The position numbers and the translations under genes were made by a program. Source: Pontibacter flavimaris (GTDB lineage: Bacteria > Bacteroidota > Bacteroidia > Cytophagales > Hymenobacteraceae). From it: DNA of 64,000 nt. Positions 16,436 to 24,453 of the stretch are shown piece after piece. How positions within the stretch are numbered: position 1 is the first letter of the stretch; each line of letters starts with the position of its first letter. The DNA lies in the NCBI RefSeq assembly GCF_001907195.1, contig NZ_LVWA01000012.1, positions 124,001 to 188,000 of the forward strand, written 5' to 3'. The notes under the pieces were generated by a model. That model had not been told where the DNA came from, searched no databases, and saw only the letters and a program-made list of their open reading frames with translations.

Positions 16436-17654
16436 CGAAGAACTTGATGATCTGTTCCGGAAATCAGCCGAAAGGTATGATCCACCCTTCGATCCGGAGG
16501 CCTGGAGAGCTATGGACCGCAAACTGGATGGCAGGCACGGGGGATGGTCTGGGGTAAGGCGCTTTCTGCCCTTGCTGCTGGCATTGCTGGGAAGCATGGT
16601 GTTGATTTGGCAATTAGCAGATTCACCCGCTACCTCAACAGCAGAAACGCCAAAAACTGAAAATCTTGCCGCAGCGCAGGCAACAGAAGCCGCCGGGACT
16701 CAGCAACAAGCTAGAGCCAGAAACGGAGAGGCTGCTATTTTACCGGAGCCTCCAGTGGTGGAGTCACAGCGACAGGAGAAGCACACAGGTCCCGGTATTG
16801 GAGTTTCCGTGGAGGGTGACCATAAAACACCAGCAAAACGTGATGTGGTGCCTGTAAAGCCGCTGAAACTGATCTCCATAGCGCTAAAAAAGAGCACAGC
16901 AAGTATAGCAACAGCCATGGAAGCCGCGGACATTACTGTGGTAAACCCTCAGACGCTTTTGCCTGACTCGGCAACGCAGGCGAGCCCGGAGCAAGCAGCG
17001 CAAACGGAAATTGCTGGTAGCAGCGATCCAAGGCAGGACCAAAAGGAGCCGGTGTTCCTGAAAAACATTAGCCTCGCCCTTGTTCTGGCCCCGGACATAA
17101 CCTCCGTCAGGTTCAGGAACGCAGACGCAGTAAGTATGAACGCCGGCATCATGGTAAGCGTGCCTCTGACCGAACGCCTCAGCCTGGTAACCGGGGCAGT
17201 AGGTGCCAAAAAGATCTACCGTACAGAGGCAAGCGAGTATGAACCTTACCCGGGCTTCTGGGATAACAGGCCGCTGCCTGATGGAATTGAGGCGAAATGC
17301 CAGGTACTGGACATCCCCCTGAACCTGCAATACCATTTCCTGAAGCGGGGCAAGAACATACTTTCTGTGCAGGCTGGCGTTTCCAGTTACCTCATGCTGG
17401 AGGAGAAGTATACTTATACCTACCAGCACGCCGGGCAAAAACCATACAGTAAGATATGGGAAGTTTCGAACGAGAATAAGCACTGGTTTGGCGTTCAGAA
17501 CCTGTCCATCGGGTACACGCGCAGGCTATCACCCGCTCTCTTCGTTGGCGCTGAGCCCTTCGTGAAGATCCCCTTGTCGGACATTGGCGCGGGCCGGTTA
17601 AAATTGACGAGCGCAGGCGTATTTTTTATGGCAGGCTATACTTTGAACAGGTAA
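16428..17654 (+). CDS. Membrane-anchored barrel protein, putative anti-sigma partner
   Basis: A 408-residue protein in three parts. Residues 1-37 are acidic and helical (DEELDDLFRKSAERYDPPFD), a likely cytosolic sigma-binding segment. One transmembrane helix follows at about 46-62 (LPLLLALLGSMVLIWQL). Then comes a long low-complexity periplasmic stretch rich in Ala, Gln, Thr and Pro, and from about residue 215 a PorT-like beta-barrel domain (SLALVLAPDITSVRF, ending GVFFMAGYTLNR). The gene overlaps the sigma gene by 8 bases. An anti-sigma factor that spans from sigma to an outer-membrane-type sensor domain is the natural inference, but no homology search was possible. Confidence 0.7.
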   Translation: MSDEELDDLFRKSAERYDPPFDPEAWRAMDRKLDGRHGGWSGVRRFLPLLLALLGSMVLIWQLADSPATSTAETPKTENLAAAQATEAAGTQQQARARNGEAAILPEPPVVESQRQEKHTGPGIGVSVEGDHKTPAKRDVVPVKPLKLISIALKKSTASIATAMEAADITVVNPQTLLPDSATQASPEQAAQTEIAGSSDPRQDQKEPVFLKNISLALVLAPDITSVRFRNADAVSMNAGIMVSVPLTERLSLVTGAVGAKKIYRTEASEYEPYPGFWDNRPLPDGIEAKCQVLDIPLNLQYHFLKRGKNILSVQAGVSSYLMLEEKYTYTYQHAGQKPYSKIWEVSNENKHWFGVQNLSIGYTRRLSPALFVGAEPFVKIPLSDIGAGRLKLTSAGVFFMAGYTLNR

Positions 17655-17764
17655 ATAACCCGCTTCCGGCAGCATATATATACCACTGGTATAACACAGC
17701 TTGTGCGCTGTGTTAGGAAGTACCCTATGACCTAAGTTTCCTTTAGTACTCTAATTCTATTATT

Positions 17765-18259
17765 ATGAAAACGTATCGCATTTCCTATGGAATCCTAACT
17801 GCTTTACTCCTGAGTCTGATGCTCGGGTTTAGTAGTTGCAATGATGATGATGACGGCAACTTGCCAGATCCGGCAGACGAGATCGTGATGCTGGACGATG
17901 CAACCCTCAGCGGTTCACAGGAGGTGCCGTCAAACAGTTCAGAGGCAACAGGCACCTTCAAAGGCCAATACAATAAGGATACAAAGAGGCTGTCCTACAC
18001 CATCACCTTTGAGGGCATAACCCCCACCGCCATGCACTTTCATAAGGGGGCGCCAGGTATGGCCGGGCCTATCGTTATTCCGATAAACCCTGGCTCAAAC
18101 CCTTATTCAGGCTCCAATCCTTTCAATACTCCCCTCTCAGGATCCACCTCAGCCCTGACAACAGAACAAGAGGCGGACCTGCTGGCCGGCAATTGGTTCC
18201 TGAACATACACAGTGCTGAGTTTCCTGATGGAGAGATCAGAGCGCAGATCACACAGTAG
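17765..18259 (+). CDS. CHRD-domain lipoprotein
   Basis: A 164-residue lipoprotein. The signal peptide ends in a lipobox (GFSSC, Cys at about residue 26), followed by an acidic DDDD tract that may act as a surface-export signal as seen in Bacteroidota lipoproteins. The rest is a CHRD domain: LSGSQEVP, YTITFEGITPTAMHFHKGAPGMAGP and the closing FPDGEIRAQI. CHRD domains were named from chordin and are common in bacteria without a fixed function. A hairpin terminator follows, so this is probably a single-gene unit. Confidence 0.88.
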   Translation: MKTYRISYGILTALLLSLMLGFSSCNDDDDGNLPDPADEIVMLDDATLSGSQEVPSNSSEATGTFKGQYNKDTKRLSYTITFEGITPTAMHFHKGAPGMAGPIVIPINPGSNPYSGSNPFNTPLSGSTSALTTEQEADLLAGNWFLNIHSAEFPDGEIRAQITQ

Positions 18260-18272
18260 CCCCCGGTAACCT

Positions 18273-18318
18273 GCTGCCTGGCTGTAATGCTTACTCACAG
18301 CCGGGCAGCATCATTTTT
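18273..18318 (+). terminator. Intrinsic terminator after the CHRD gene
   Basis: GCTGCCTGGCTGT (18273-18285) pairs with ACAGCCGGGCAGC (18297-18309) with one mismatch, followed by ATCATTTTT. It lies 14 bases past the CHRD stop and separates it from the cytochrome operon. Confidence 0.75.
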
Positions 18319-18341
18319 CGGTAGCTAACAACAAGGTATGT

Positions 18342-18722
18342 ATGGAACGGATAACTATTATACGCCTCGCACTCGGTTTGCTACTTCCGGTTACCACTGC
18401 CTGTACCAACGACAACGAAGAGGACCTGGCCCCGCAGCCGGACCATCAGGATTGTGATACCACCGCCATTACCTTTTCCGGTTCGATTGTGCCCATACTG
18501 GCAGCGAACTGCTACAGTTGCCATGCAGCAGGTATAGCAGAGGGAGGTGTGGTACTCGACAATTACAACGGAGTGAAGGAAGAGGCGGGCCACGGGCACC
18601 TGGTGGGGGCTATCACACATGCCCCCGGGTTCCCACCCATGCCACAGGGCGCTGCTAAACTCCCTGACTGTGACATTGAGAAGATCCGGAAATGGGTGGA
18701 TGCAGGTGCCCCTAACAATTAA
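18342..18722 (+). CDS. c-type cytochrome-like lipoprotein
   Basis: A 126-residue exported protein. The N-terminus has a signal sequence with a lipobox-like TTAC (Cys at about residue 21). A single heme-binding motif CYSCH lies near residue 57, preceded by GSIVPILAANC. The end carries PPMPQGAAKLPDCDIEKIRKWVDAGAP, the distal Met-containing and closing part of cytochrome c domains of the type found in planctomycete-like proteins. It probably transfers electrons at the periplasmic face. It heads a three-gene operon with YceI and DUF5777 genes. Confidence 0.85.
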   Translation: MERITIIRLALGLLLPVTTACTNDNEEDLAPQPDHQDCDTTAITFSGSIVPILAANCYSCHAAGIAEGGVVLDNYNGVKEEAGHGHLVGAITHAPGFPPMPQGAAKLPDCDIEKIRKWVDAGAPNN

Positions 18723-18731
18723 CTTCTGATC

Positions 18732-19307
18732 ATGAGACAACTTACCCTACTCCTTGCCATATTCTTTCTTAGCAGCACCCACGTTCTGGCGCAGGAGCGG
18801 TTCTTTACCAGGACCGGTCACATTTGGTTCTTTTCCGATGCTCCCCTGGAAGACATTGAAGCACATAACAGAAAGGCGGCATCTATACTGGATGTAGGTA
18901 CCGGGGACATGGTTTTCTCAGTGCCGATGAAGGAGTTTGAGTTCCGGAAATCGCTGATGCAAACACACTTCAATGAAAACTATGTGGAATCCGATAAATA
19001 CCCAAAGGCTACTTTTAAGGGGAAGGTGATAAATATTCAGGTTGTCGACCTGGAAAAGGATGCAGCCTATGAAGTGCGGGTGAAAGGCGTGCTCCACATA
19101 CATGGGCAGGACAAATCCATAGACACCGTCGGGATACTGGAAGTAAAAGCGGGGCGGCTGTTTGGCAAATCCACTTTCACCGTTACCCCGCAGGAGTTCG
19201 GGATTAAGATACCCCGGCTGGTGCGAAACAACATCGCCAGGCAAATTGACATCACAGTGGACGTAGTGTATGAGCCTCTCACAGAAAACAGCCTTCAGCT
19301 ATGGTAA
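18732..19307 (+). CDS. YceI family protein, exported
   Basis: A 191-residue YceI-like protein with a signal peptide (LTLLLAIFFLSSTHVLA-Q). The lipocalin-type core shows SVPMKEFEFRKSLMQTHFNENYVESDKYPKATF in pieces and VRVKGVLHIHGQDKSIDT. It differs from the other two YceI proteins of the window in having the HFNENY form in place of the HLKSADFF motif, which marks a separate subgroup. It lies 9 bases after the cytochrome gene and overlaps the DUF5777 gene by 7 bases. It may bind a quinone- or isoprenoid-type lipid for the cytochrome. Confidence 0.85.
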   Translation: MRQLTLLLAIFFLSSTHVLAQERFFTRTGHIWFFSDAPLEDIEAHNRKAASILDVGTGDMVFSVPMKEFEFRKSLMQTHFNENYVESDKYPKATFKGKVINIQVVDLEKDAAYEVRVKGVLHIHGQDKSIDTVGILEVKAGRLFGKSTFTVTPQEFGIKIPRLVRNNIARQIDITVDVVYEPLTENSLQLW

Positions 19308-20188
19308 AAATAAGCTTTCTTCTGGTGCTGGTTTGTCTGCCCCTGACGTTTGCGCAGGCACAGGACGAGCTGCTGAAACTGGCAGGAGCCACCGACAGCG
19401 CCGCCTCTGAAACGGTGACGGGTACCTTCAAAGCAACGCGTCTGGTAAACGGCCACTCGGTGGAGACGAACGGCGAAGGCGTGCTGCTCTTTTTGATCTC
19501 CCACCGCTTTGGCACGCTGAACAGTGGCGCCTATGAGTTCTTTGGCCTCGACCAGGCCACCATACGCCTTGGCCTGGAGTATGGCCTGACCGATTGCCTT
19601 AATGTGGGCATCGGGAGAAGCTCGCTTGAAAAAACGTTTGACGGCTTTCTGAAATACAAGCTACTGCAGCAGCAAACAAAACAGGGCATGCCGGTAACAC
19701 TTACGCTCTTTACCAGTACCGCTGTCCGGTCTCTTAAGTGGCCGGATGAGGAGGAAAGCCTTGATCTGGAGCACCGGTTTACCTACACGCACCAGTTGCT
19801 GATTGCCCGCAAGTTCACGGAGCGGCTGTCCCTGCAGCTATCCCCTACCCTTGTGCACCGCAACCTGGTGCCAGCGCGCCAGGACGAAAACAATGTCTAT
19901 GCACTCGGAGGCGGCGGACGCTTTAAAATCACGAAACACACCTCCTTCAACGCAGAGTATTATTACCTGCTCTCCGACCAGACGCGCGAAGCCTTCAGGA
20001 ACACCCTTTCCCTGGGATTTGATATTGAGACGGGTGGGCATGTTTTCCAGCTGATATTCACCAACGCGCAAGGCATGGTCGAGAAGTTTTTCGTGCCACA
20101 GAACACAGGCTACTGGTCGAAAGGAGACATCTACTTCGGTTTTAATATCTCGCGCACATTCGATCTGAAGGGGGATGAGGAATGGTGA
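19301..20188 (+). CDS. DUF5777 family beta-barrel protein
   Basis: A 295-residue exported protein with a signal peptide ending at AQA-QD. The mature part is built of alternating strands ending in an aromatic residue (YFGFNISRTFDL), as in outer-membrane barrels. Family marks include TGTFKATRLVNGHSVE, LFLISHRFG, LGLEYGLTDCLNVGIGRSS and GFLKYKLLQQ. The DUF5777 function is not known. It is regularly linked with YceI and cytochrome-like genes in Bacteroidota as far as I recall, and here the start overlaps the YceI gene by 7 bases. Confidence 0.82.
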   Translation: MVKISFLLVLVCLPLTFAQAQDELLKLAGATDSAASETVTGTFKATRLVNGHSVETNGEGVLLFLISHRFGTLNSGAYEFFGLDQATIRLGLEYGLTDCLNVGIGRSSLEKTFDGFLKYKLLQQQTKQGMPVTLTLFTSTAVRSLKWPDEEESLDLEHRFTYTHQLLIARKFTERLSLQLSPTLVHRNLVPARQDENNVYALGGGGRFKITKHTSFNAEYYYLLSDQTREAFRNTLSLGFDIETGGHVFQLIFTNAQGMVEKFFVPQNTGYWSKGDIYFGFNISRTFDLKGDEEW

Positions 20189-20362
20189 TTGGCAAAACAG
20201 GCACGGAGGTCTACGTTTCCGGATCCCATGGAAGCTCCTCTACCAAGGTTTTCTATCCGAGACCAGAGCCAGAAAAATCTCCTCCACCTGCGGGGCTCGC
20301 TTTCCAGTTGCCAAAAAGCTGTGCGGACTCCGGTTCTATTTCAGGACAAGATATGAGAAACA

Positions 20363-20395
20363 AAAAAGCCCGTAAATCGCTGATTTACGGGCTTT
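20363..20395. terminator. Strong bidirectional terminator
   Basis: A perfect 13-bp stem (20366-20378 with 20382-20394) with a 3-base loop is flanked by A-run and T-rich sequence on opposite sides. It can end the DUF5777 transcript on the plus strand and the tRNA-Ser transcript on the minus strand. Confidence 0.85.
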
Positions 20396-20420
20396 AAGTT
20401 GACTTTGGTATCGCTACCGG

Positions 20421-20508
20421 CAGAGAGTGAGGGATTCGAACCCTCGATACCCTTTTGAGGTATACACACTTTCCAGGCGTGCTCCTTCAACCACTCGGAC
20501 AACTCTCT
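20421..20508 (-). tRNA. tRNA-Ser (anticodon GGA)
   Basis: Read on the minus strand. The 7-bp acceptor stem AGAGAGT/ACTCTCT, D arm, anticodon stem CACGC/GTGTG with loop CTGGAAA (anticodon GGA), a long variable arm pairing GGTATACC-like sequences, and a T arm GAGGG-TTCGAAT-CCCTC are all present. The long variable arm identifies a class II tRNA and the anticodon gives serine. CCA is not encoded. Total 88 bases. Confidence 0.93.
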
Positions 20509-20519
20509 GAATGGAGATG

Positions 20520-20551
20520 CAAATATACGCTAACAGGAAGCACATCTGCAA
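20520..20551 (-). promoter_or_regulatory. Promoter of tRNA-Ser
   Basis: On the minus strand TTG (20549-20551), 21 bases, then TATATTTG (20520-20527), a full match to the Bacteroidota -33/-7 pattern, placed 11 bases before the tRNA 5' end. The same -7 octamer precedes tRNA-Glu at 51552. Confidence 0.75.
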
Positions 20552-20569
20552 GTATAGTTTTTTATACTT

Positions 20570-21640
20570 TTAAAGACTGATCTCGCCCCGCAGGTTCTGC
20601 TGCACCAGCAGCACGCGCTCCCGGTGGCTAAGTCCCTCTTGTGCCAGCACATACATCAACTTGGAGATAGCCGCCTCGGTGGTAATATCGGCCCCGCCTA
20701 TCACACCCATGTTCAGCAGGTACTTGCTCGTTTCGTAGCGTCCCTGGTCCACACGCCCCTCATCGCACTGCGATACGTTCAGGATAAGTATATCACGCCC
20801 CACGGCGTCCTGCAACAGTTCCAGGAACCACGGCACTGTCGGCGCGTTTCCAGAGCCGAAGGTCTCCAGCACCAGCCCCTGCAGCCCTGGCGCCTGCAGT
20901 ATACTTTGCACCACCTGCGGCGTGATGCCCGGGAACAGCTTCAGGATGGCCACCTTATCATTCAGCGTATGATGTGCCTTAAACGGCTGCTGCGGGTGGG
21001 GCAGAATGTGTTCGTAGCTATACTCTATGTCGATGCCGGTCTCGGCCAGCGGCGGATAGTTGCCGGATTTAAAGGCATCAAAGTGGCTGCTCTCTACTTT
21101 CTTAGAGCGGTTGCCGCGCAGCAGCAGGTTGCGGAAATAGATACACACTTCCGGCACCACGCTTCTGCCCTCTTTTTTGGTGGCGGCAATCTGCAGGGCG
21201 GTGATCAGGTTCTCGCGGGCATCGGTGCGGATACGGCCAATAGGCACTTGCGCACCGGTAAAGATCACGGGCTTCTGCAGGTTCTCCAGTAGGTAGCTCA
21301 GGGCAGAGGCGGAGTAGGCCATGGTATCGGTGCCGTGCAGCACCACAAAACCGTCATACTTTTGGTAATTCTCCTCAATCAGCCGGGCCAGCATCAGCCA
21401 GTCCTGCACCGACACGTTGGAGGAGTCGATGGCCGGTTCTATGCTCAGCACCGTGAGCAGGTAGTTGAACTGCCGCAGCTCCGGCACGTGCTCCGTGATT
21501 TGCGAGAAATTGAACGGCATCAGGTGCTGCTCTTTCTCATCAAATACCATCCCCACCGTGCCGCCCGTGTAGATGATAAGGATGGAGGCCTCCGGGTGGA
21601 GCGGCGCGGCGGTGTCGATGTCTACTTTTACAACCTGCAT
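20570..21640 (-). CDS. ansA: Type I L-asparaginase
   Basis: A 356-residue cytosolic asparaginase that converts L-asparagine to aspartate and ammonia. The first catalytic threonine lies in IIYTGGTVGM near residue 27. The second triad lies in VLHGTDTMAYSASALS near residue 98, and QKPVIFTGAQ follows. There is no signal peptide, so it is the cytoplasmic low-affinity type. The gene starts 1 base after the stop of tatD, so the two are one operon. Several AAGTATA-type heptamers lie within the frame. Confidence 0.93.
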   Translation of the reverse strand: MQVVKVDIDTAAPLHPEASILIIYTGGTVGMVFDEKEQHLMPFNFSQITEHVPELRQFNYLLTVLSIEPAIDSSNVSVQDWLMLARLIEENYQKYDGFVVLHGTDTMAYSASALSYLLENLQKPVIFTGAQVPIGRIRTDARENLITALQIAATKKEGRSVVPEVCIYFRNLLLRGNRSKKVESSHFDAFKSGNYPPLAETGIDIEYSYEHILPHPQQPFKAHHTLNDKVAILKLFPGITPQVVQSILQAPGLQGLVLETFGSGNAPTVPWFLELLQDAVGRDILILNVSQCDEGRVDQGRYETSKYLLNMGVIGGADITTEAAISKLMYVLAQEGLSHRERVLLVQQNLRGEISL

Positions 21641-21641
21641 G

Positions 21642-22412
21642 CTATAGCTTGAAAAGGTTTAAGGTGTTGGCTGTTGTTTTCTCGGCCACTTCTTCCTCCG
21701 GTTTCTGCATCAGTTCCGCCACGCGCCGCGCAACCAGGGGCAGGTATACCGGCTCGTTGCGCTTGCCACGGTGCGGGGCTGGGGCCAGGTAAGGGCAGTC
21801 GGTTTCCAGCACCAGGTCCTCGAGCTGCACGTGCGGCAGCACCTTGTCCAGTCCCCCGTTCTTAAAAGTTGCCACGCCGCCTATACCCATCAGAAAGCCC
21901 AGTTCCTTCACCTTTTCCGCCTCCTCCACGGTGCCGCTAAAGCAATGGAAAATACCTTTCAGGGTGCCGTCCTGGGCGGCAGAAATGATCTCATAAGTTT
22001 CGTTAAATGAGTCGCGGGTGTGCAGCACGAGGGGCAGTTTATACTTTTTGGCCAGCGCCACCTGCACCTTCAGGGCCTCCTGCTGCTGCGGCAGAAAGGT
22101 TTTGTCCCAGTAGAGGTCGATGCCGCACTCCCCCACCGCCGCAAACGGTCGCTTGCCCAGCCACTCCTCCACCAGGTACAGCTCACGCTCAAAATCCTTG
22201 TCTACGGAGGTCGGGTGCAGGCCCATCATCGGGATGCAGACACTTTCATACTTCTCCTCGGCTTCCAGCATGGCGTCGATGGACGTATGGTCGATGTTGG
22301 GCATGTAGATTTTGCTCACCCCCTCCTGCCGCGAGCGCTCCACCGCCTCAGCCCTGTCGGCGTTAAACTTCTCCGAATAAATATGCGCGTGCGAATCAAC
22401 TAAGTTCATCAT
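21642..22412 (-). CDS. TatD family metal-dependent hydrolase
   Basis: A 256-residue TIM-barrel metal-dependent DNase/hydrolase of the TatD family. Metal ligands are seen in DSHAHIY (residues 6-12), the Glu in AVGECGIDLYWDK near residue 93, His in LVLHTRD near 130, FHCFSGT near 155, and Asp in LETDCPYLAP near 204. Family proteins act as 3'-5' nucleases in DNA repair or D-aminoacyl hydrolase-like roles. It is the first gene of a pair with ansA, an arrangement common in Bacteroidota. Confidence 0.93.
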   Translation of the reverse strand: MMNLVDSHAHIYSEKFNADRAEAVERSRQEGVSKIYMPNIDHTSIDAMLEAEEKYESVCIPMMGLHPTSVDKDFERELYLVEEWLGKRPFAAVGECGIDLYWDKTFLPQQQEALKVQVALAKKYKLPLVLHTRDSFNETYEIISAAQDGTLKGIFHCFSGTVEEAEKVKELGFLMGIGGVATFKNGGLDKVLPHVQLEDLVLETDCPYLAPAPHRGKRNEPVYLPLVARRVAELMQKPEEEVAEKTTANTLNLFKL

Positions 22413-22561
22413 CTTTTAGTACGTATCAGGTATCACGACTACGGCTTCAAGTATAAGTAAAACATCAGCCTGCAAGTTAGGGATTTTATGGCTTTTGGAT
22501 AGGTACATGGCTGCATTGTTAAATGGCTAAACCTACCCCTAGCCCGTCTTGGAGGGAATTT

Positions 22562-22612
22562 TACACTTTCTAACTTTCTAACCTTTTAACTTTCTAACTC
22601 TCCAACTCAACT
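22562..22612. repeat. CTAACTTT-type short tandem repeat
   Basis: A run of imperfect units around CTTTCTAACTTTCTAAC ending CTCTCCAACTCAACTCC, just downstream of the minus-strand glycosyltransferase gene. The same pattern recurs at 47830-47875 after the SUI1 gene and, in the opposite orientation, at 47289-47337. In every case the G-rich AGAGTT strand is the sense strand of the gene just ended. Confidence 0.55.
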
Positions 22613-22613
22613 C

Positions 22614-23705
22614 CTAATACTTTCTCCCTTTCCATCTGATCCTGAGTGGCAGGAAGAAGTATACGATTAGGATAATAGATGAGATGACCAGGTATAGCTC
22701 GAAGAAAAAGTACAGGTACCAGCGGGCGCTGCAGCCGAGGCGGCGGAGGCAGAGGTGCAGGTAGAGGCTCTGCAGCAGCAGTTTCAAGGTGAAGATGGCC
22801 AGCATCACGCCTACCGAAGTATAAGCAAAGAACGGCAGCAGCACCGGGTAGTACGCTGAGTGAAGTATAAAGATGATGGCCATGTACCAGGGCAGGTGCA
22901 TGGAACCGCGCATCCAGCGGCGGCGCTGCTGCAGGAAGGCCATGAAGGTGGGAGCCGGTGTGGAGAGCGCCAGCACATGCGGACTGTAGATATTCCGGAA
23001 GTTCCAGCCGCGTTTCAGCACCTCGTTAAAAATGGCAATATCCTCCGTTACCGAGAAGTTTATACTTTCGTAGCCGCCCACCTCTTCGTATGCCTGCCGG
23101 CGCAGCAGCATGTTGTTGCCCATGGTGGTAACCCGCAGCCCCACATCCGACACCACCTGCATCAGCCCCAGCACATAGAGCCAATCCATACTTTGCAGCC
23201 GGGCGAAAAAGCTGTTGCCTTCTATGGTGGTGATACCTGTTACCACGCCCACCTCCTTCTTCATCTCCGAGAGCATGGCCTGCACCCACTCTTTCGGCAC
23301 GGCGATATCGGCATCAGTGTAGAAAAAATAGTCTGAGGTGGCGGTTTTGGCAAGCTGGGCCAGCACGTTGGCCTTTCCCCTGGCCTTGCCCAACGTATGG
23401 GTGATGGGGATGCAAGTATAGCTGGGCTTATCCTGGATGAATTTTTCGATGACAGCGCGGGTCCTGTCTGTGGAGGCGTCATCTCCGATCAGCACTTCGA
23501 TCTTATCTTTGGGGTAGTCCAGCGCCTCGATGGCGTGCAGGCAGCGCAGGATGGTGTGCTCCTCGTTTCGGGCAGCGATGAGGATGCTGATGCGCGGCTG
23601 CTCCCGCAGCTCTAACGTATAGCGCCGTCGGTTGAGCACCAGCAGGGCCAGCAGCACCAGGAAAAGGGAGAAATAAAGTATAAAATAGGCTACCGATACG
23701 ATCAT
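22614..23705 (-). CDS. Glycosyltransferase family 2, membrane-bound
   Basis: A 363-residue GT2 enzyme. An N-terminal helix (residues 5-24) is followed by the GT-A domain with ISILIAARNEEHTILRCL, the nucleotide-binding VLIGDDASTDRT, the DxD-type YTDADIAVPKEW, and QQRRRWMRGS near residue 260. The latter matches the processive (R/Q)xxRW motif. Three C-terminal helices end the protein. It resembles enzymes making membrane-anchored polysaccharide. The start overlaps the stop of the deacetylase gene by 4 bases (ATGA). Confidence 0.88.
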   Translation of the reverse strand: MIVSVAYFILYFSLFLVLLALLVLNRRRYTLELREQPRISILIAARNEEHTILRCLHAIEALDYPKDKIEVLIGDDASTDRTRAVIEKFIQDKPSYTCIPITHTLGKARGKANVLAQLAKTATSDYFFYTDADIAVPKEWVQAMLSEMKKEVGVVTGITTIEGNSFFARLQSMDWLYVLGLMQVVSDVGLRVTTMGNNMLLRRQAYEEVGGYESINFSVTEDIAIFNEVLKRGWNFRNIYSPHVLALSTPAPTFMAFLQQRRRWMRGSMHLPWYMAIIFILHSAYYPVLLPFFAYTSVGVMLAIFTLKLLLQSLYLHLCLRRLGCSARWYLYFFFELYLVISSIILIVYFFLPLRIRWKGRKY

Positions 23706-24331
23706 AAGGTCTCGAAAGTATAGCCCAGCTTCGTGAAATGGTCCAGGTAGGGCGGCAGGGCATACATCAAATTCCGACGTGCCTTCAGGCTGTCGTGAAA
23801 TACAATGATACTACCGCTCCGGGTACTTTTTATACTTTGGCGCAGGCACTCCTCCGGCGAAAGGCGCTGGTCGTAGTCGTTGGTGAGCACATCCCACATC
23901 ACCAGTTCATACTTTGCGCGCAGTTGTTGCGCCTGCCCGCCGGTAATGCGCCCGTAGGGTGGTCGGAACAAAGTAGGCGCTTCGGCCTGCAACTTCTCCA
24001 GCTCCAGTTGGCAAGCTTCAGCGTTGTCGACATACTGCTGCAGCGGCGTGTGCCAGCCCTTGAGGTGGTTGTAAGTATGGTTTGCCAGCTTATGCCCCTG
24101 CGCCAGCGCCTGCCCGGCCACCTCGGGGTGCTTTGCCACATTATCGCCCACACAAAAAAAGGTAGCCTTGGCCTCATACTTCTCCAGCTGCTCCAGCACC
24201 CAGGGCGTTACCTCCGGAATCGGGCCGTCGTCAAACGTTAGGAACAGCACCTTGCCCTGCACCTCGCGGTGCCAGGTGTAGCCAGGCATCAGCTTCTTCA
24301 GCAACCAGGGCGTTTTATAGAGGCGAAACAC
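23702..24331 (-). CDS. Polysaccharide deacetylase (NodB domain)
   Basis: A 209-residue carbohydrate esterase family 4 protein. Motif 1 LTFDDGPIPEVT near residue 33 gives the catalytic and metal Asp. Motif 2 is HKLANHTYNH near residue 80 with metal histidines. Motif 3 is LFRPPYGR near residue 125, and motif 4 is VMWDVLTNDYD. The closing IVFHDS supplies the last His. No signal peptide is obvious, although some relatives are membrane associated. Coupled by ATGA overlap to the GT2 gene, it probably removes acetyl groups from the sugar the transferase handles. Confidence 0.9.
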   Translation of the reverse strand: MFRLYKTPWLLKKLMPGYTWHREVQGKVLFLTFDDGPIPEVTPWVLEQLEKYEAKATFFCVGDNVAKHPEVAGQALAQGHKLANHTYNHLKGWHTPLQQYVDNAEACQLELEKLQAEAPTLFRPPYGRITGGQAQQLRAKYELVMWDVLTNDYDQRLSPEECLRQSIKSTRSGSIIVFHDSLKARRNLMYALPPYLDHFTKLGYTFETL

Positions 24332-24453
24332 GTTCTAGATCTGGGAATTTGGAGATGATAAAATTAGAAGATGTAGGGTAAGATAAAGATTAGATTCGTT
24401 CTCCTCAGGCCACTATTTTCATCTTCACATCTGCAAACCTTCAAATTGGCAAC

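Noticed and set aside
20182..20397. 71-residue plus-strand frame after the DUF5777 gene
   Set aside because: Runs into the strong terminator at 20363-20395 and has a Ser/Pro-rich chance sequence.
22562..22612. Possible CRISPR-like repeat array
   Set aside because: Units are 7-8 bases without regular unique spacers and no cas genes are near.
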